In this document: positions 1 through 13,803 of the stretch, one piece after another | Layout: every line of letters starts with the position of its first letter | Numbering within the stretch: the first letter of the stretch is position 1 | Assembly (NCBI GenBank): GCA_029718625.1 | Contig: CM056376.1 | Coordinates: 90,959,675-91,023,674 of the forward strand | Source: Synaphobranchus kaupii | Taxonomy: Eukaryota; Chordata; Actinopteri; Anguilliformes; Synaphobranchidae | Direction: 5' to 3' | DNA: 64,000 nt | Position numbers and translations under genes: made by a program | Notes under the pieces: model-generated | The model's input: only the letters and a program-made list of their open reading frames with translations | Told to the model about the DNA's origin: nothing | The model's database searches: none

Positions 1-400
1 CACCTTCCACCCCCTCCATAACGAGCCGGTCAGGAGCACATTCAGCGGTAGACTCATAATGCCAAGATGCACCACAGAGCGCCACAGGAGGTCATTCCTG
101 CCTGCGGCTATCAAACTCTTTAACTCCTCCCTCTAAGTACTAGGTCACTCACATTTATGCCGGTCATAAAGTTATAAACTCACTATGGCACCTTACTAGG
201 AATGTTTTATTTTATTTTATTTTATTTTATTTTATTTTATCTTTTTTACTATTGAATTGTATTATATGTATTTATGATTATTCTCTCATTTTTATATTTA
301 TTCTTTTCTTTCCTATCTTAAGTGCAGAAGTGGATGATTGTCACATTACAATTTCCCTGCGGGGATCAATAAAGTATTTTTGATTGATTGAGTGATTGAG
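1..400 (+). mobile_element. 3' end of a LINE retrotransposon
   Basis: This is the 5'-truncated 3' end of a non-LTR retrotransposon. Bases 2-136 read as the last 44 residues of a reverse-transcriptase polyprotein, including RRSFLPAAIKLFNSSL before the stop at 134-136; that tail motif is common in fish LINE ORF2 proteins. The 3' UTR follows, with a (TTTTA) microsatellite at 205-240, an AATAAA-type signal near 370, and a TGATT-repeat tail at about 381-400. The tail type is usual for fish L2/CR1/Rex-like elements. The exact clade is inferred. Confidence 0.8.
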
Positions 401-402
401 AA

Positions 403-692
403 CAGGGGTGGGCAATTCCAGTCCTGGAGGGCCGGTGTGTATGCAGGTTTTTGTTCCCACCAATTACCCCAGGTAAATGAGCTAATTGGCTGTTTACACC
501 AACACTGGTAGATTAGATCACATTAAAATGTTTCATATAGGGACACAAGAAGTCTTCGGCTGTCATCCATGCGCTTATTAAGAATTGTAGCTAAAATGTC
601 AGATGGCGTAAACATTAGGGCTAATTAGGTAATTAAGGCCAGAAGTTGGCATGAAAACCAAAAACGGATACGGCCTTCGTTGCCCACCTCTG
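403..692. mobile_element. hAT-type MITE, family A, copy 1
   Basis: A 290-bp non-autonomous DNA transposon. The terminal inverted repeats are CAGGGGTGGGCAA on the left and the complement of CAGAGGTGGGCAA on the right. It has no coding capacity. The same element occurs in the opposite orientation at 16464-16748, which confirms both ends. Flanking 8-mers (395-402 and 693-700) are only partly alike, so the target duplication is decayed here. Confidence 0.8.
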
Positions 693-711
693 CAGTAGAA
701 TCTACTATTTC

Positions 712-1690
712 TGTCATGGTTTTGCAGGCTACCGTTCCTTCTCTGCGGAGGTTCCTTTCGCAGTCTCGGGGCGGCCTCCGTGCCTGGTTTTCCCACCGCC
801 CCACACTCATAGATCGCACCTGTTTCAGGTGTCTGGCTAGCTACTTAAGCGCTGTGCTTTCCTGTTCCAGTGCTTCAGTGTCTTTCAAGCCACGCTAAGC
901 CAGGTACGCAGGTACAAGAATTCAAGTGACCACTTGTCTCTTTGGCTATTGCTAAAAGTGGCATGCGGGACTTGCCTTAGGTGTGTTTAGGAGTTATTTT
1001 ATTAGGAGTTTCCTTTCTCGTTTCACACTTAGTTCTTTCCTTGGTTTTCTGTCGCTCTACCCTGACGGTAACCTCGGTTCGCCTCGTTTCCTTTCGTCTC
1101 GTTTACGTTGATAGTTGATAGTTTATTGGGCTAGAGCAGGGGTGTCAAGATCCGGTCCTGGAGGGCCGCAGTGTCTGCTGGTTTTTGGTGCGTTTAAGCA
1201 CAAGTGATTAATTTAAGTCACTAATTGGCTAAGAAGTCCACACACCTTGTTCTCAATGCTTTAACTGGGTGCTGATTGAAAGGAAACCACAAATACCTGT
1301 AGACACTGCGGCCCTCCAGGACTGGAGTTTGACACCCCTGGGCTAGAGGCATCGCTTCTTTCTTTTTCTGTTTTCTGCTCGAGTCTGCTGGGTCACTATT
1401 CTTCTCTTCGTTTCTGTTTGCCTCTCTATTTTAAGCTCTTTGACAGTTTACGGAGCTAGAGGCAATTCCTTTTCCTTTCTCTATTTTTATGCTTGAGTCT
1501 GTGAGCTTTTCACCCATTTCTCCGGGTCGCTTTCCTTTGGCTTTACGCCGGGAGTTTTTTCCCATTCGTTTATTTTTTCTGCTACGTTCACGGACATCCC
1601 TTCCCCTTCTCTAGTGGTTCCTACATTTCGTGGGAACTTTCTGATTCCCTCGCTGTCACGTCTAGTCCTCCGAACCAGACTCATTACATC
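712..1690 (+). mobile_element. Gypsy-type LTR (probably solo), interrupted by a MITE
   Basis: Starts TGTCATGG like the LTRs at 26619-27225 (minus), 31672-32390 (minus) and 41046 (plus). It shares with them the order of landmarks: a block ending in AAGCCAGGTA, ATGCGGGACTTGCC near 961-976, GGTAACCTCGG, GAGCTAGAGG and a CTCCGAACC block near 1666-1674. A 204-bp MITE lies inside at 1137-1340. The right boundary is not certain because no clean target duplication was found; it could be a solo LTR or the 5' LTR of a deleted element. Confidence 0.6.
1137..1340. mobile_element. hAT-type MITE, family B, inserted in the LTR
   Basis: A 204-bp non-autonomous element. Its ends are CAGGGGTGTCAA and the near complement TTTGACACCCCTG, and the arms extend inwards as matching GGTCCTGGAGGGCCGCAGTGTCT-like sequence. 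It is flanked by a perfect 8-bp target duplication, GGCTAGAG, at 1129-1136 and 1341-1348. The duplication length and central TA fit hAT transposition. Partial copies are at 10706-10760 and 25985-26061. Confidence 0.9.
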
Positions 1691-1844
1691 ATTTGGAGAT
1701 TTTCAAAAAGGTTTTCATTGTAATAAGGTGACTAGAGGGGAAGTGTAGGCCGCACATATGTACAAGTCATTTTCATATTTGATAATAACCTTATTTCATT
1801 TAAGCCAGGTTTAATTGGGTTGACAAGTCATCTCTATACCATAA

Positions 1845-1847
<3 letters not shown>

Positions 1848-1885
<38 letters not shown>
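1848..1885. repeat. (CT)n microsatellite
   Basis: 38 bp of uninterrupted CT dinucleotides. Confidence 0.97.
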
Positions 1886-1886
<1 letters not shown>

Positions 1887-2005
1887 ATGGACTACAGTAT
1901 GTCGGTGCACTGACTTGACCTGTCTTTCAAAGGAGTGCTGGACTGGAGCGCAGAAAGAATGGCTCCATTGTGAGTCAGATTTAATGCTGTCAGAGCACTG
2001 TTTCT

Positions 2006-2191
2006 TCAGCGCTGGTGCACCTTGGTGTCTGGAGGAGATGTAATGCTCTGGGGCACTTCAGAGACAGGCTGGAACATGGCCATGGGGTGAGGGAAGGGAA
2101 ATTCCATACGTCCTAAAACATTCCGGAATGCTCCTGGGATCGTATAGATGTGAGGGAACATGGAATCAGTTAGCCTCGCCAGGGCAATCAT
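2006..2191 (-). other. Unidentified open frame, possible exon
   Basis: A 61-codon minus-strand frame ending in TGA at 2006-2008. The composition is proline-rich and not repeat-like (it includes PGAFRNVLGRMEFPFPHP), and a possible acceptor (CGATCCCAG) lies within it. I do not recognise the product, and no second exon could be linked to it. It could equally be a chance frame; confidence is low. Confidence 0.2.
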
Positions 2192-2254
2192 AGATAATCA
2201 TTTTGATATTACATTCTGTGTTAGGGGGGTGATATGGGAAAGGGATAGCATTAC

Positions 2255-2580
2255 AGAACTAAGGAAGGGAGGGAGTCCTACACAGCAGACAGAAGAGGAG
2301 GGTAGGAAGGAGAGGAGAGAGAGAGGTGAACGGAGGAGAATAATATAGAGAGCAGAAGAGTGATATGGGAGGAGTGGAGAGCTGAAAAAAGATATAGTGT
2401 AGAGAGGTGAGAAGAGGGGAAGGATGGGAATGAGGAGATGGAATGAACAGAAAGAGAGTAGATGAGAGATAGGAGAGGCGTGGGGGGCGAAAGACAGAAG
2501 AGAGCAAACAAGGAAGTGGGCGTAATGAGATATGAGGTGGGGAAAGGACAGATTAGAACAGGAGACAAAATGAGAGGTGG
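2255..2580. repeat. Purine-rich low-complexity tract
   Basis: About 325 bp in which the plus strand is nearly all A and G (GAGAGG, GGAAGG, AGAAGAG motifs without a fixed period). It produces long Ser/Pro/Leu-rich false frames on the minus strand. Polypurine tracts of this length can form triplex DNA, but nothing else supports a function here. Confidence 0.85.
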
Positions 2581-3671
2581 GAGGGGAGTGATTATTGTAG
2601 TGATATGCTGAAGACATTTCTTTAGTCATAAGCATATAAAAAATAGACAGAATGAAATCACTGTATTTTTCCACCACAGGATAAGTAATCTCTCTCCTCC
2701 CCTCTGTCATCTCAAATTGGGTACTGTGGAACATAACACTGTATGGAGGAGCAGGATGATAGTACAATACAAGATATAGAAGTGATTTAATTGTCAGAGT
2801 CAGCTATGTTACACAAAAGTGACAGCGCCTGGAACTATTTTTTAAACATGTCTTTTAAGCAATGTAACTGATTGGAGTTTCACAATGGCTGCGTGGGTGT
2901 TCCAAAGCAATGTCAAATTAGAAAGCACACAGAGTGATACATCAAACACATTTCAATACAGCTAAACAAACATTTTTCACACCACAGACTTATAGTTGAT
3001 TCGTGACGAAATGGCGGCAATGCCCCGTCTGCCTTCCACCGTACAGGAATTGGTGGTATTTTCGCCACTTTCATTTTAAGAATTACCATGAAAATAAAGA
3101 AGTGGGGCAGTACTGGCGGTAAAACAGATTGTGTTAATGGTAAAAAAAAAATTTTTAAAAGCCCTGGTAACCCATGTTTATTAATCAGAAAACACTCTCT
3201 GCAACTATTCCCATGAAGACATTGACTGTAGATTGTATGAATTATTCTGTGTTTAGAGGTATGTCCTATGGTACGCCTCCCTCTGTGCTGGTGTTTTGTG
3301 TTGCTGTGGAGCAGAGCCAGGAGGTGGCGCAGGTGTCAGTGGTCGTGTTTCCTGTCAGCATATGAGGGATGAGTGAGTGACAGGTGACATTGTGCACCTG
3401 TCTCCAGTGGGATAATTAAGCTGTGAGAGCATGCTCTTTTACCCCTAGGGAAGGTTGTGTGTGTGTGTGTGTGATGGAGCACTCCCTTTGTGACACCCCT
3501 CCCCCCAGCACTGTTCCCTTTCTTTGTCAGCACTATGGGGGAGGGGCAGCAGGCGATCTGTTCCAGTTACTGACCCCACCCTATAGGGTGCTGAGAGATT
3601 CATCCTTCCAATCCAGCATTCCTGACTACATAGAACATGTCTTATTACTTTCCTGCACAGACCCGGATTGC
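2581..3671. other. No gene or repeat recognised
   Basis: Unremarkable AT-rich sequence. A short (GT)n run lies near 3456-3472. No supported exon or transposon was found. Confidence 0.5.
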
Positions 3672-3886
3672 AAACTGCACAGGCCACGCCTTATTCCCCA
3701 ACTGCACAGGCCACGCCTTATTCCCCAACTGCACAGGCCATGCCTTATTCCCAACTGCACAGGCTATGCCTTATTCCCAACTGCACAGGCCACGCCTTAT
3801 TCTCTAACTGCACAGGCCACGCCTTATTCCCAACTGCACAGGCCACGCCTTATTCCCCAACTGCACAGGCCATGCCTTATTCTCTA
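3672..3886. repeat. 26/27-bp minisatellite, 8 units
   Basis: Eight consecutive head-to-tail units of the form AACTGCACAGGCCACGCC followed by TTATTCCC(C). Units differ by C/T changes (CCACGCC, CCATGCC, CTATGCC) and by CCC, CCCC or CTCT at the unit junction. There is no spacer sequence between units. A CA-rich stretch follows at about 3910-3980. Confidence 0.95.
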
Positions 3887-3989
3887 AGTCTGCATGCCTC
3901 AAGGGGGTGCTTACATACACAAACAGAAACAAACACACAAACACATATACACACATATGCAGACACACACATAAACACATACCTAGAGA

Positions 3990-4913
3990 ATATAGCATAG
4001 CATTTTTTTGTGACACTTTTTTCAATGATTCCCTTTTTTGTGCTTTGTTTGGAAAAACTAAATGCAAAATATTATAAGTAAATTATACGACAGAAATTCA
4101 ACAGGGAATATCCCCCATCCTTCTCCCAGCACTTTCTTCTTCTGAGAAAATTCACCAGCACTCCATCACTGATCTGTGACTTTAAGTGTTCCCCATAGCC
4201 TTCTGGGCATTGTAGGATTATTACCCATGGGCCCTTCTGAGGACCAATTTGAAATTTCAGGTCAAAGATCACCTTATAGCTCATGAGTCATGGGGTCCTG
4301 CTGGAGCCAAGGACATCCACAAGGGTCAATAAGGCACAGCAACTCTGAGACCATTCCATTAAAAGCACAGGCGCAGGAAACTATACCTTTGATTTCTGAA
4401 GAAATTAGGGATAGAATGTTTATTGTTTAATTTATGCTTAATTGTTGCTATGATATCTTGCAAAAAATGGAATTAAAAAAGTATTAATATGCTATGTTTA
4501 CACACATCCACCATACACTAATCAAATCGCAAGGGAAAAATATGATTCTTAAAAAGGGCTGCACTGTTTATGATTGAGAGATAAGCTTTGTAAAGTAATG
4601 TCTGTGACTGATGAAACACTGACAATGACAAAGAAAGCACTTGGCTGAGCTGTAACATGGAAATAAATATGAATCTTTTCTGCCATTTATACTCTCACAG
4701 TTGCCTTTTGAAGGGTTCCAGACATGGGGACGTGCCAAAGAATGCCATCATGTATAGGGTGCAGACAGGCCTGTGATGCCACGCCAAGTGTTGGGTAGCC
4801 ATTATAAATCAAAAGCAGATTGCCACAGTGTGCTCTGGTCCTCGACTCAAACAATCTGTTCTCTACTTACTCTGTGTGCGTGAAGGTGTTTATGTGTGAC
4901 AGAGAAAGAGAGA
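3990..4913. other. No gene or repeat recognised
   Basis: AT-rich unique-looking DNA with no supported exon, transposon end or RNA gene. Confidence 0.5.
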
Positions 4914-4976
4914 GACAGAGTCTGTGTGTGTGTGTGAGAGAGAGTGTGTGTGTGTGTGTGTGTGGGGGGGGGGGGC
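4914..4976. repeat. GT/GA-rich microsatellite ending in poly-G
   Basis: Mixed (GT)n and (GA)n blocks followed by a run of about ten G residues at 4964-4975. It lies about 100 bp upstream of the exon at 5072-5158. Confidence 0.9.
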
Positions 4977-5071
4977 TGTGGAGGAATAATAGCAGTATCA
5001 GTAGACTGTTAAAAATGCAATATCATTACACTTTCTTGTGCCTTTTATCTCTTCTCTTTTTTCCTCTTTAG

Positions 5072-5158
5072 TCTGTCGCTCTGACCCGAAACATTCAGAG
5101 GTCAAACGACGACCTGAAACAGATGGTCAGCCCGTGCGCTGCCCACAGAGATGAGTGA
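5072..5158 (+). CDS. Probable 3'-terminal coding exon of an unidentified gene
   Basis: A 37-bp pyrimidine-rich tract ends in TTTAG at 5067-5071, a near-ideal splice acceptor. It is followed by 28 codons and a TGA (5156-5158). The peptide begins SVALTRNIQRSNDDLKQM and looks like ordinary coding sequence: charged, non-repetitive, with a possible short helical segment. I do not recognise the family. No upstream exon on the plus strand could be identified with confidence; a 37-nt acceptor/donor-bounded segment at 1931-1967 is only a weak candidate. The entering phase is not fixed, because only phase 0 was tested. The exon reads away from the minus-strand receptor gene, so it belongs to a separate transcription unit. 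Confidence 0.45.
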   Translation, partial: SVALTRNIQRSNDDLKQMVSPCAAHRDE

Positions 5159-8463
<3,305 letters not shown>

Positions 8464-8471
8464 AGGTGAAG

Positions 8472-9217
8472 CAGGGGTTCCCAAACCGGTCCTGGGGCCC
8501 CCCCTGTGTATGCTGGTTTTCGTTGCAACCACAGTTGCAATCCCTGAATTTTAACAAGCTGTTGTTTTTTCTTAATATGGTGCTTTTCATGTTTAGAGGG
8601 ATTATTTTCCCTCTTAAGTCACATTATGTCAGAAATAGCTATGTATGCCATGTAAAATAAACACCCCATGTTCACATTGTGCTTATTGTGCTATATTATT
8701 TAAAAGAGATAATAAAATTATTTAACGGATCCATTTAAAGACTGATTGGAAATAATAGGCTCCTAATTGGTGAAAGTGTGAACACATGGCCACTAAAACA
8801 AACTATTTGGTAGATAATGAAGAATTCAAACACAAAGCAAATGATAACGAGCCAAACCTGCATTGTATTAATAAGCTTAAGGAAAAAATTATGAAAGTTA
8901 AACACATGTGTTCAACAACCTAATTACGAGCCTATTGATTCACTTTATTCACTCTTTAATTTGATCGGTAAAAATACATAATTTTGTAACCTCTTTTTAT
9001 GTAATCAGCACAATGTGAACATGGGGCATTTATTCTATTTGGCATGCATAGCTATTTCTGACATAATGTGGCTTAAGAGGGTGAATGATTCCTCTAAACA
9101 TGAACCGCAGCTCATTAAGAAAAATTAACAGCTTGTTAAAATTCTGGGATTGCAACTGTGGTTGCAACGAAAACCAGCATACACAGGGGGGCCCCAGGAC
9201 CGGTTTGGGAACCCCTG
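8472..9217. mobile_element. Foldback hAT-type element (family FB), copy 1, complete
   Basis: 746 bp bounded by CAGGGGTTCCCAAACCGG and its complement, with a perfect 8-bp target duplication AGGTGAAG at 8464-8471 and 9218-9225. The two ends continue as long inverted arms of roughly 200 bp (the AACCACAGTTGCAATCC, TTTTAACAAGCTGTT and AGCTATGTATGCC blocks on the left recur inverted on the right). The centre is AT-rich and non-coding. It is non-autonomous. Related copies are at 12178-12904, 15460-15782, 15791-15966 with 17085-17303, and 17616-18319. Confidence 0.9.
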
Positions 9218-9225
9218 AGGTGAAG

Positions 9226-10705
9226 GAATATGGAACTGACAGAACATGAAGTTTTAAAATGTAATATGGTGGGATGTAACAGCTTTAATATCATTGTTTG
9301 GTAAGGCTAGAGTTGCCAACTTTCACAAATTATTTTTTTAATTTTCCAATTAAGGGACGATTCCATATTTTTGGCCCTTCTCCGACCTGAGGCTGATTTC
9401 GTGGCCATAATAAGTCTATTACATGCAGGTTATTTTAAGTGTCATATGAAATATTATTGAATTTCTTGCCAGTTATTTTTTTAGTAAGACATAACTGATC
9501 ATTTTCATATAAACACTGGGCCTTGGTACTTTAAATTTGTCAGCTAGTATGCCTATAAAAACAAGTAGGCCTAGTTTATTTTTGTTTTCTCAAAATGTGG
9601 AATTAAAACTGCATTTTCATTATGTGTAACCCATATTCCGTATTTAGCTGAATTCTAGTCTCGAATAAAAGCTATAAATAAGGAAACAGTCGCTTTGAGA
9701 ATTAATTTACTGTCAAGAGGAAGCACCATTTTAGCTAGTTCCCGTGTCACACTGACAGTAAATCCCATAACAGATATCATTGTGGCAGTGAACGTGTCAC
9801 AGGGTCACCTGAACTGTTCTATCTTCCTCTTACGGTCGACATTTCTGCAAACTCATTTGGCTACACAAAGTGTCTCTATAAGCGGCTAGTGTTGTGAGTC
9901 GGCTTGTTTTCAACGCTGTACTCATCAGTATAAAAGCTTTGTCATCAGTGAGGTAAACTGCAGTGACTCTGAGGTAAGATGATAATGCGTTAAAAGGAGA
10001 CACCCTTAGTTCACGTGCACTTACAATAGCATATAAAAAAATGGAAGGCATGCCAGGTGATGAAACGCCCTGTGTTTTCCTGTCTTGCAAAGTAAGTATG
10101 ACTAAGTTCCTTCTCCTCCTTAGTAAGGCTGACTGAAGCGAGGAACACAACAGGAGCTATTAGGCTGCTTCTCAGCACTGATTAAACACAAAAGATTACC
10201 AACAGGAATGGACCAGGAAATAACTGGCAGATAGCCTGCCAAAATCTGCTATGAAACAAAAATATCTATTTCAATATAGGCCTATTGAGATCCAGTATAT
10301 TACATTATTTATTTGTCTTTTTATGGCAAGGAGATGCTGTTCTGATAATATTTTATGCATTTTGTTGAGAATATCACTGATACCAAGACCTAATACTGAC
10401 TCATTTGTAAGTTATTGCAATAATACAAATGTATTGAATTGAATGCTACTATCTCAGTTTATGTAAGCCTATAACCAACAGAATGTATAAACAAGCAACA
10501 ATGACAAAATATTTAGAGAGATCAAGCCTCCATATATTCAAATGTATTATCAATGCATAGTACATTTTTCAATATGATTGTTACCTAAGAGAATACTGTT
10601 GGGTGTGTGTGATAATCATCTATTGTAGTGATTTATTGCCAACCCTGGTCCTGAACCACCTTTTCTTTCCTTTACCCACTGTTTGTTTTCCATGTCTTTG
10701 TAAAT
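9226..10705. other. No gene or repeat recognised
   Basis: AT-rich sequence with only short false frames. No supported exon or transposon end. Confidence 0.5.
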
Positions 10706-10765
10706 CAGGGTTGTCAGACTCCAGTCCTGGAGGGCTGCACTGTCTGAGGTTTGTAAGTGCACTTA
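10706..10765. mobile_element. Left-end fragment of a family B MITE
   Basis: CAGGGTTGTCAGACTCCAG and the following GTCCTGGAGGGCTGCACTGTCT match the left arm of the element at 1137-1340. The match stops at the TA used by the Tc1-like insertion that starts at 10766, so the MITE is probably split by it. Confidence 0.6.
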
Positions 10766-11312
10766 CAAAACCCAATTCCAAAAAAAGTTGGGACAGTAAA
10801 AAATGTAAATAAAAACAGAAAGCAATGATTTGCAAATCCTTTTTGACCTGTATTCAATTGAAAACAGTACAAAGACAAGATATTTAATGTTTTAACTAAT
10901 CAACTTTGTTTTCTGTAAATATACGTTAATTCAAAGTTTGATGCCTGCAACACATCCCAAAAAAGTTGGAACAGGGGCATATTTACCACTGTGTTACATC
11001 ACCTTTCCTTTTAACAACACTCAGTAATCTTTTGGGAACTGAGGACACTAATTGTTGTAGTTTTGAAAGTGGAATTCTTGCTAGATATAAGACTTCAGCT
11101 GCTCAACTGTCCGGGGTCTCCATTGTCATATTTTGCGCTTCATAATGCGCCACTCGTTTTCAATGGGAGACAGGTCTGGACTGCAGATAGGCCAGTCTAG
11201 CACCCACACATTCTAACTACGAAGACACGCTGTTGTAACACGTGCAGAATGTTGCTTGGCATTGTCTTGCTGAAATAAGCAGGGATGTCCCTGAAAAATA
11301 CGTTGTCTAGAT

Positions 11313-12169
11313 CAGGGGTTCACAATCCTTTTCAGCGATGACCCAAGAATATCAATTCTTTTCGTGACCCAAACTAATGTAATTTTCATTAATTAACAAT
11401 TAATTGTTAAACTGCTGACAATAGCCATGTTTTTAATAGCAAAAAGCTAAATGATGGGACAAAGTTGCTGAAATTAGCAGGCAATTAATCACAAAAATAA
11501 GCTACTAGTCCAGTGTGAATAGGCATTGGGCTTTATCAGTGAAGCATAGTAGGAGAAAGTGATATAAGCTGCCAGACAGACAACCGTAGGATAAAAACAA
11601 AACAATTCTTCTCATTAATGTTACACTCATCGTCTTTTTCTGGGATGTAGCCAATTAGTCACTTATCCATTTCCCAATAGGAAACTTACAACAAATTAGC
11701 TAGCATTTCAATACAGCCAATATTTTTATAGCCTACAGATTTTTTTTTTTTTATGTCAAAGGCACTAAAAGATTGGATTGCGATGATTAGCTAAAGTTGT
11801 TAACTATCTTATGTCGTAATAAACAAAAAAGTAATTAAACGAAGCGCATCAAGGCACTGTTACCAGCGTTTTGGCGAATCGGTGCTATCTCGTGTATAGT
11901 GCGGTGAGTCTAGTAATGACGCGCCAAGGTCAAGATTAAATAAAGTAGGCATTTACGTGGTCATATGAAACACAGTCAAATGTAAACAGTAAAAAATGTG
12001 TTTTAAGTAGTTTTAAAAAATATATATATTTATTTGTACAAATGCAAAATAACAGCAATGGATAGTAACACTTTGTTCATATAGGCCTAATTGCATTGGA
12101 ATGTTGCTGTAGCCTCTACGTTTTCCGCGACCCAATAGATATCTCCTGCAACCCAGTTTTGCACCACTG
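11313..12169. mobile_element. hAT-type (Charlie-like) non-autonomous element
   Basis: 857 bp with ends CAGGGGTTCACAATCC and GTTTTGCACCACTG; the GACCCAA blocks just inside both ends are typical of Charlie-type hAT ends. It is flanked by GTCTAGAT at 11305-11312 and 12170-12177. It has no long open frame. It lies inside the Tc1-like element and is directly followed by a second hAT element. Confidence 0.85.
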
Positions 12170-12177
12170 GTCTAGAT

Positions 12178-12904
12178 CAGTGGTTCTCAACCCTGGTCCT
12201 GGGGACCCCCTGTGTATGCTGGTTATCGTTCCAACCACAATTGCAATACCAGAATTTTAACAAGCTGTTATTTTTTCTTAATTATGTGTTTTTATTGTAT
12301 AGAGAGAACACTTTAAACTCTTTACTCTCTTAAGCCACGTTATGTTAGCAATAGCTATGCATGCTTTGAAGAAAAAAAATCCCATGTTCATTATGCTTAT
12401 TGTGTTATATTGCAAACAATTACAAAGAAGTGGTAAGAACTCAGGTGAATAGGCTCCTAATTAGGTAATTGAACACAAGTTTAAGTTCCTTCATAATTTT
12501 TTCCTTAAACTTGTTAACACAATTCAGGTTTGGCTCGTTATAATTTGCTTTGTCTTTGAATTCTTCATTATTTACCAAACGGTTAGTTTTAGTGGCCATG
12601 TGTCCACAATTTCACCAATTATGAGCCAATTGATTCACCTCAGTCTTTAATTTGATCAACATTTTCTACCTCCTTTTAATTGTTTACAATACAGCACAAT
12701 GTGAATATTGGACTTTTATTCTTCATGGCATGCATAGCTATTACTAACATAATGTGGCTTAAGAATGTAAATAATCCCTCTAAACATTAAAAACACCTAA
12801 TTAAGAAAAATTAACAGCTTGTTAAAATTCAAGTATTGCAATTGTGGTTGGAAGGAAAACCAGCATACACAGGGGGTCCCCAGGACCAGGGTTGAGAACC
12901 ACTG
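12178..12904. mobile_element. Foldback hAT-type element (FB), copy 2, complete
   Basis: 727 bp with ends CAGTGGTTCTCAACCCTGG and its complement, and long inverted arms as in copy 1. Flanking 8-mers are GTCTAGAT at 12170-12177 and again at 12905-12912, so the left duplication is shared with the preceding hAT element. Confidence 0.92.
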
Positions 12905-13509
12905 GTCTAGATGGCAGCATATGTTGCTCCAAAATGCATATGTACCCTTCAGGGTTAATGGTGCCTTCACAGATACCCATGCCATGAGCACTAACACACC
13001 CCCATACCATGACAGATACTGGCTTTTGAACCTTATGTTGGTAACAATCGGGATGGTTCTTTTCCTCTTTTGAACACGACGTCCATTATTTCCAAAAACA
13101 ATTTGAAAAGTGGACTCATCAGACCACAGCACACGTTTGCACCAGTCCCTCTCAGATGAGCTCAAGCCCAAAATCGTCGGCAGCGTTTCTGGATGTTGTT
13201 GATACAGTATATGGCTTACGCTTTGCGTAGTTGAGTCTTAACTTGCATTTGTACATGCAGCAACGAACTGTTTACTGACAACGGTTTTCCGAAGTATTCC
13301 CGAGCACATGTGGTTATATTCATTATAGAAGCATGTCGGTTTTTAATGCAGTGCCGTCTGAGGGATCGAAGTTCACGGGCATTCAATTACATACTCACGA
13401 GGCTTTGACGTAGCCGTCTCCAGGTCACTTTCTGTGCCATCCTCTTTGTGCATGTGACTCCAAGGACATAACTGTGCATGAACGCAATATTAAAACTTCC
13501 TGGTTCAGA

Positions 13510-13798
13510 TGTACTTCCTATAGGTTTCCATTAGCCTCGCTGTCTTTACATATTATAGTACTCAAGGTTTCCTCTCACTCACCAAGTTTATTTTTGAGAC
13601 TTTGGGGGCAGGGATGGGATCAGAGTGCTTGATGTCTCCACTGCTTTGGTCACTTCAAATACCGGCCTTGACGTGTGTGATTGGCCGTTTGATCGCAGGT
13701 ATACTGCGAGTTAGAACATAGCAGATCATGAAAGATATTCATTTCGTTGAGACCTACTCTAATATGTCATAGGCAGCTAAGCATTTGAAATGTTACTT
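13510..13798. other. No gene or repeat recognised
   Basis: Short unassigned stretch between the Tc1 remnant and the LTR. Confidence 0.4.
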
Positions 13799-13803
13799 AC
13801 AGA

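Larger units (their letters stand above)
10990..13445 (-). pseudogene. Tc1-family DD34E transposase, inactivated
   Basis: Reading the minus strand from 13445 downward, the N-terminal part contains RHASIMNITTCAREYFGKPL-like sequence. It is followed by the first catalytic Asp block (LWSDESTF), then VWGCVSAHGMGICEGTINPEG, then a gap made by two foreign insertions. The C-terminal block has QQDNAKQHSARVTTA (second Asp) and SPDLSPIENEW (catalytic Glu). Several in-frame stops follow, for example after KRKI and after SYI. The three catalytic acids are recognisable, but frameshifts, stops and about 1.6 kb of inserted DNA make it non-functional. Tc1 transposases are normally about 340 residues with a DD34E triad. 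Confidence 0.85.
10766..13500 (-). mobile_element. Tc1-like transposon, broken by two hAT insertions
   Basis: The left terminus CAAAACCCAATTCC followed by AAAAAAAGTTGGGACAG abuts a TA at 10764-10765, as in Tc1/mariner elements. The minus strand carries a decayed transposase in two blocks (about 10990-11300 and 12913-13445). Two hAT-like elements, 11313-12169 and 12178-12904, sit between the blocks. The right terminal repeat was not found, so the right boundary is approximate. Confidence 0.8.

Noticed and set aside
1931..1967. 37-nt acceptor/donor-bounded micro-exon on the plus strand
   Set aside because: Too short to support on sequence alone and not linkable to the exon at 5072.
2198..2767. 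189-codon minus-strand frame rich in Ser, Pro and Leu, with two overlapping relatives
   Set aside because: It is the complement of a purine-rich low-complexity tract; composition alone explains it.
3672..3886. CRISPR-like regular repeats
   Set aside because: The units abut directly with no unique spacers, and the genome is eukaryotic; it is a minisatellite.
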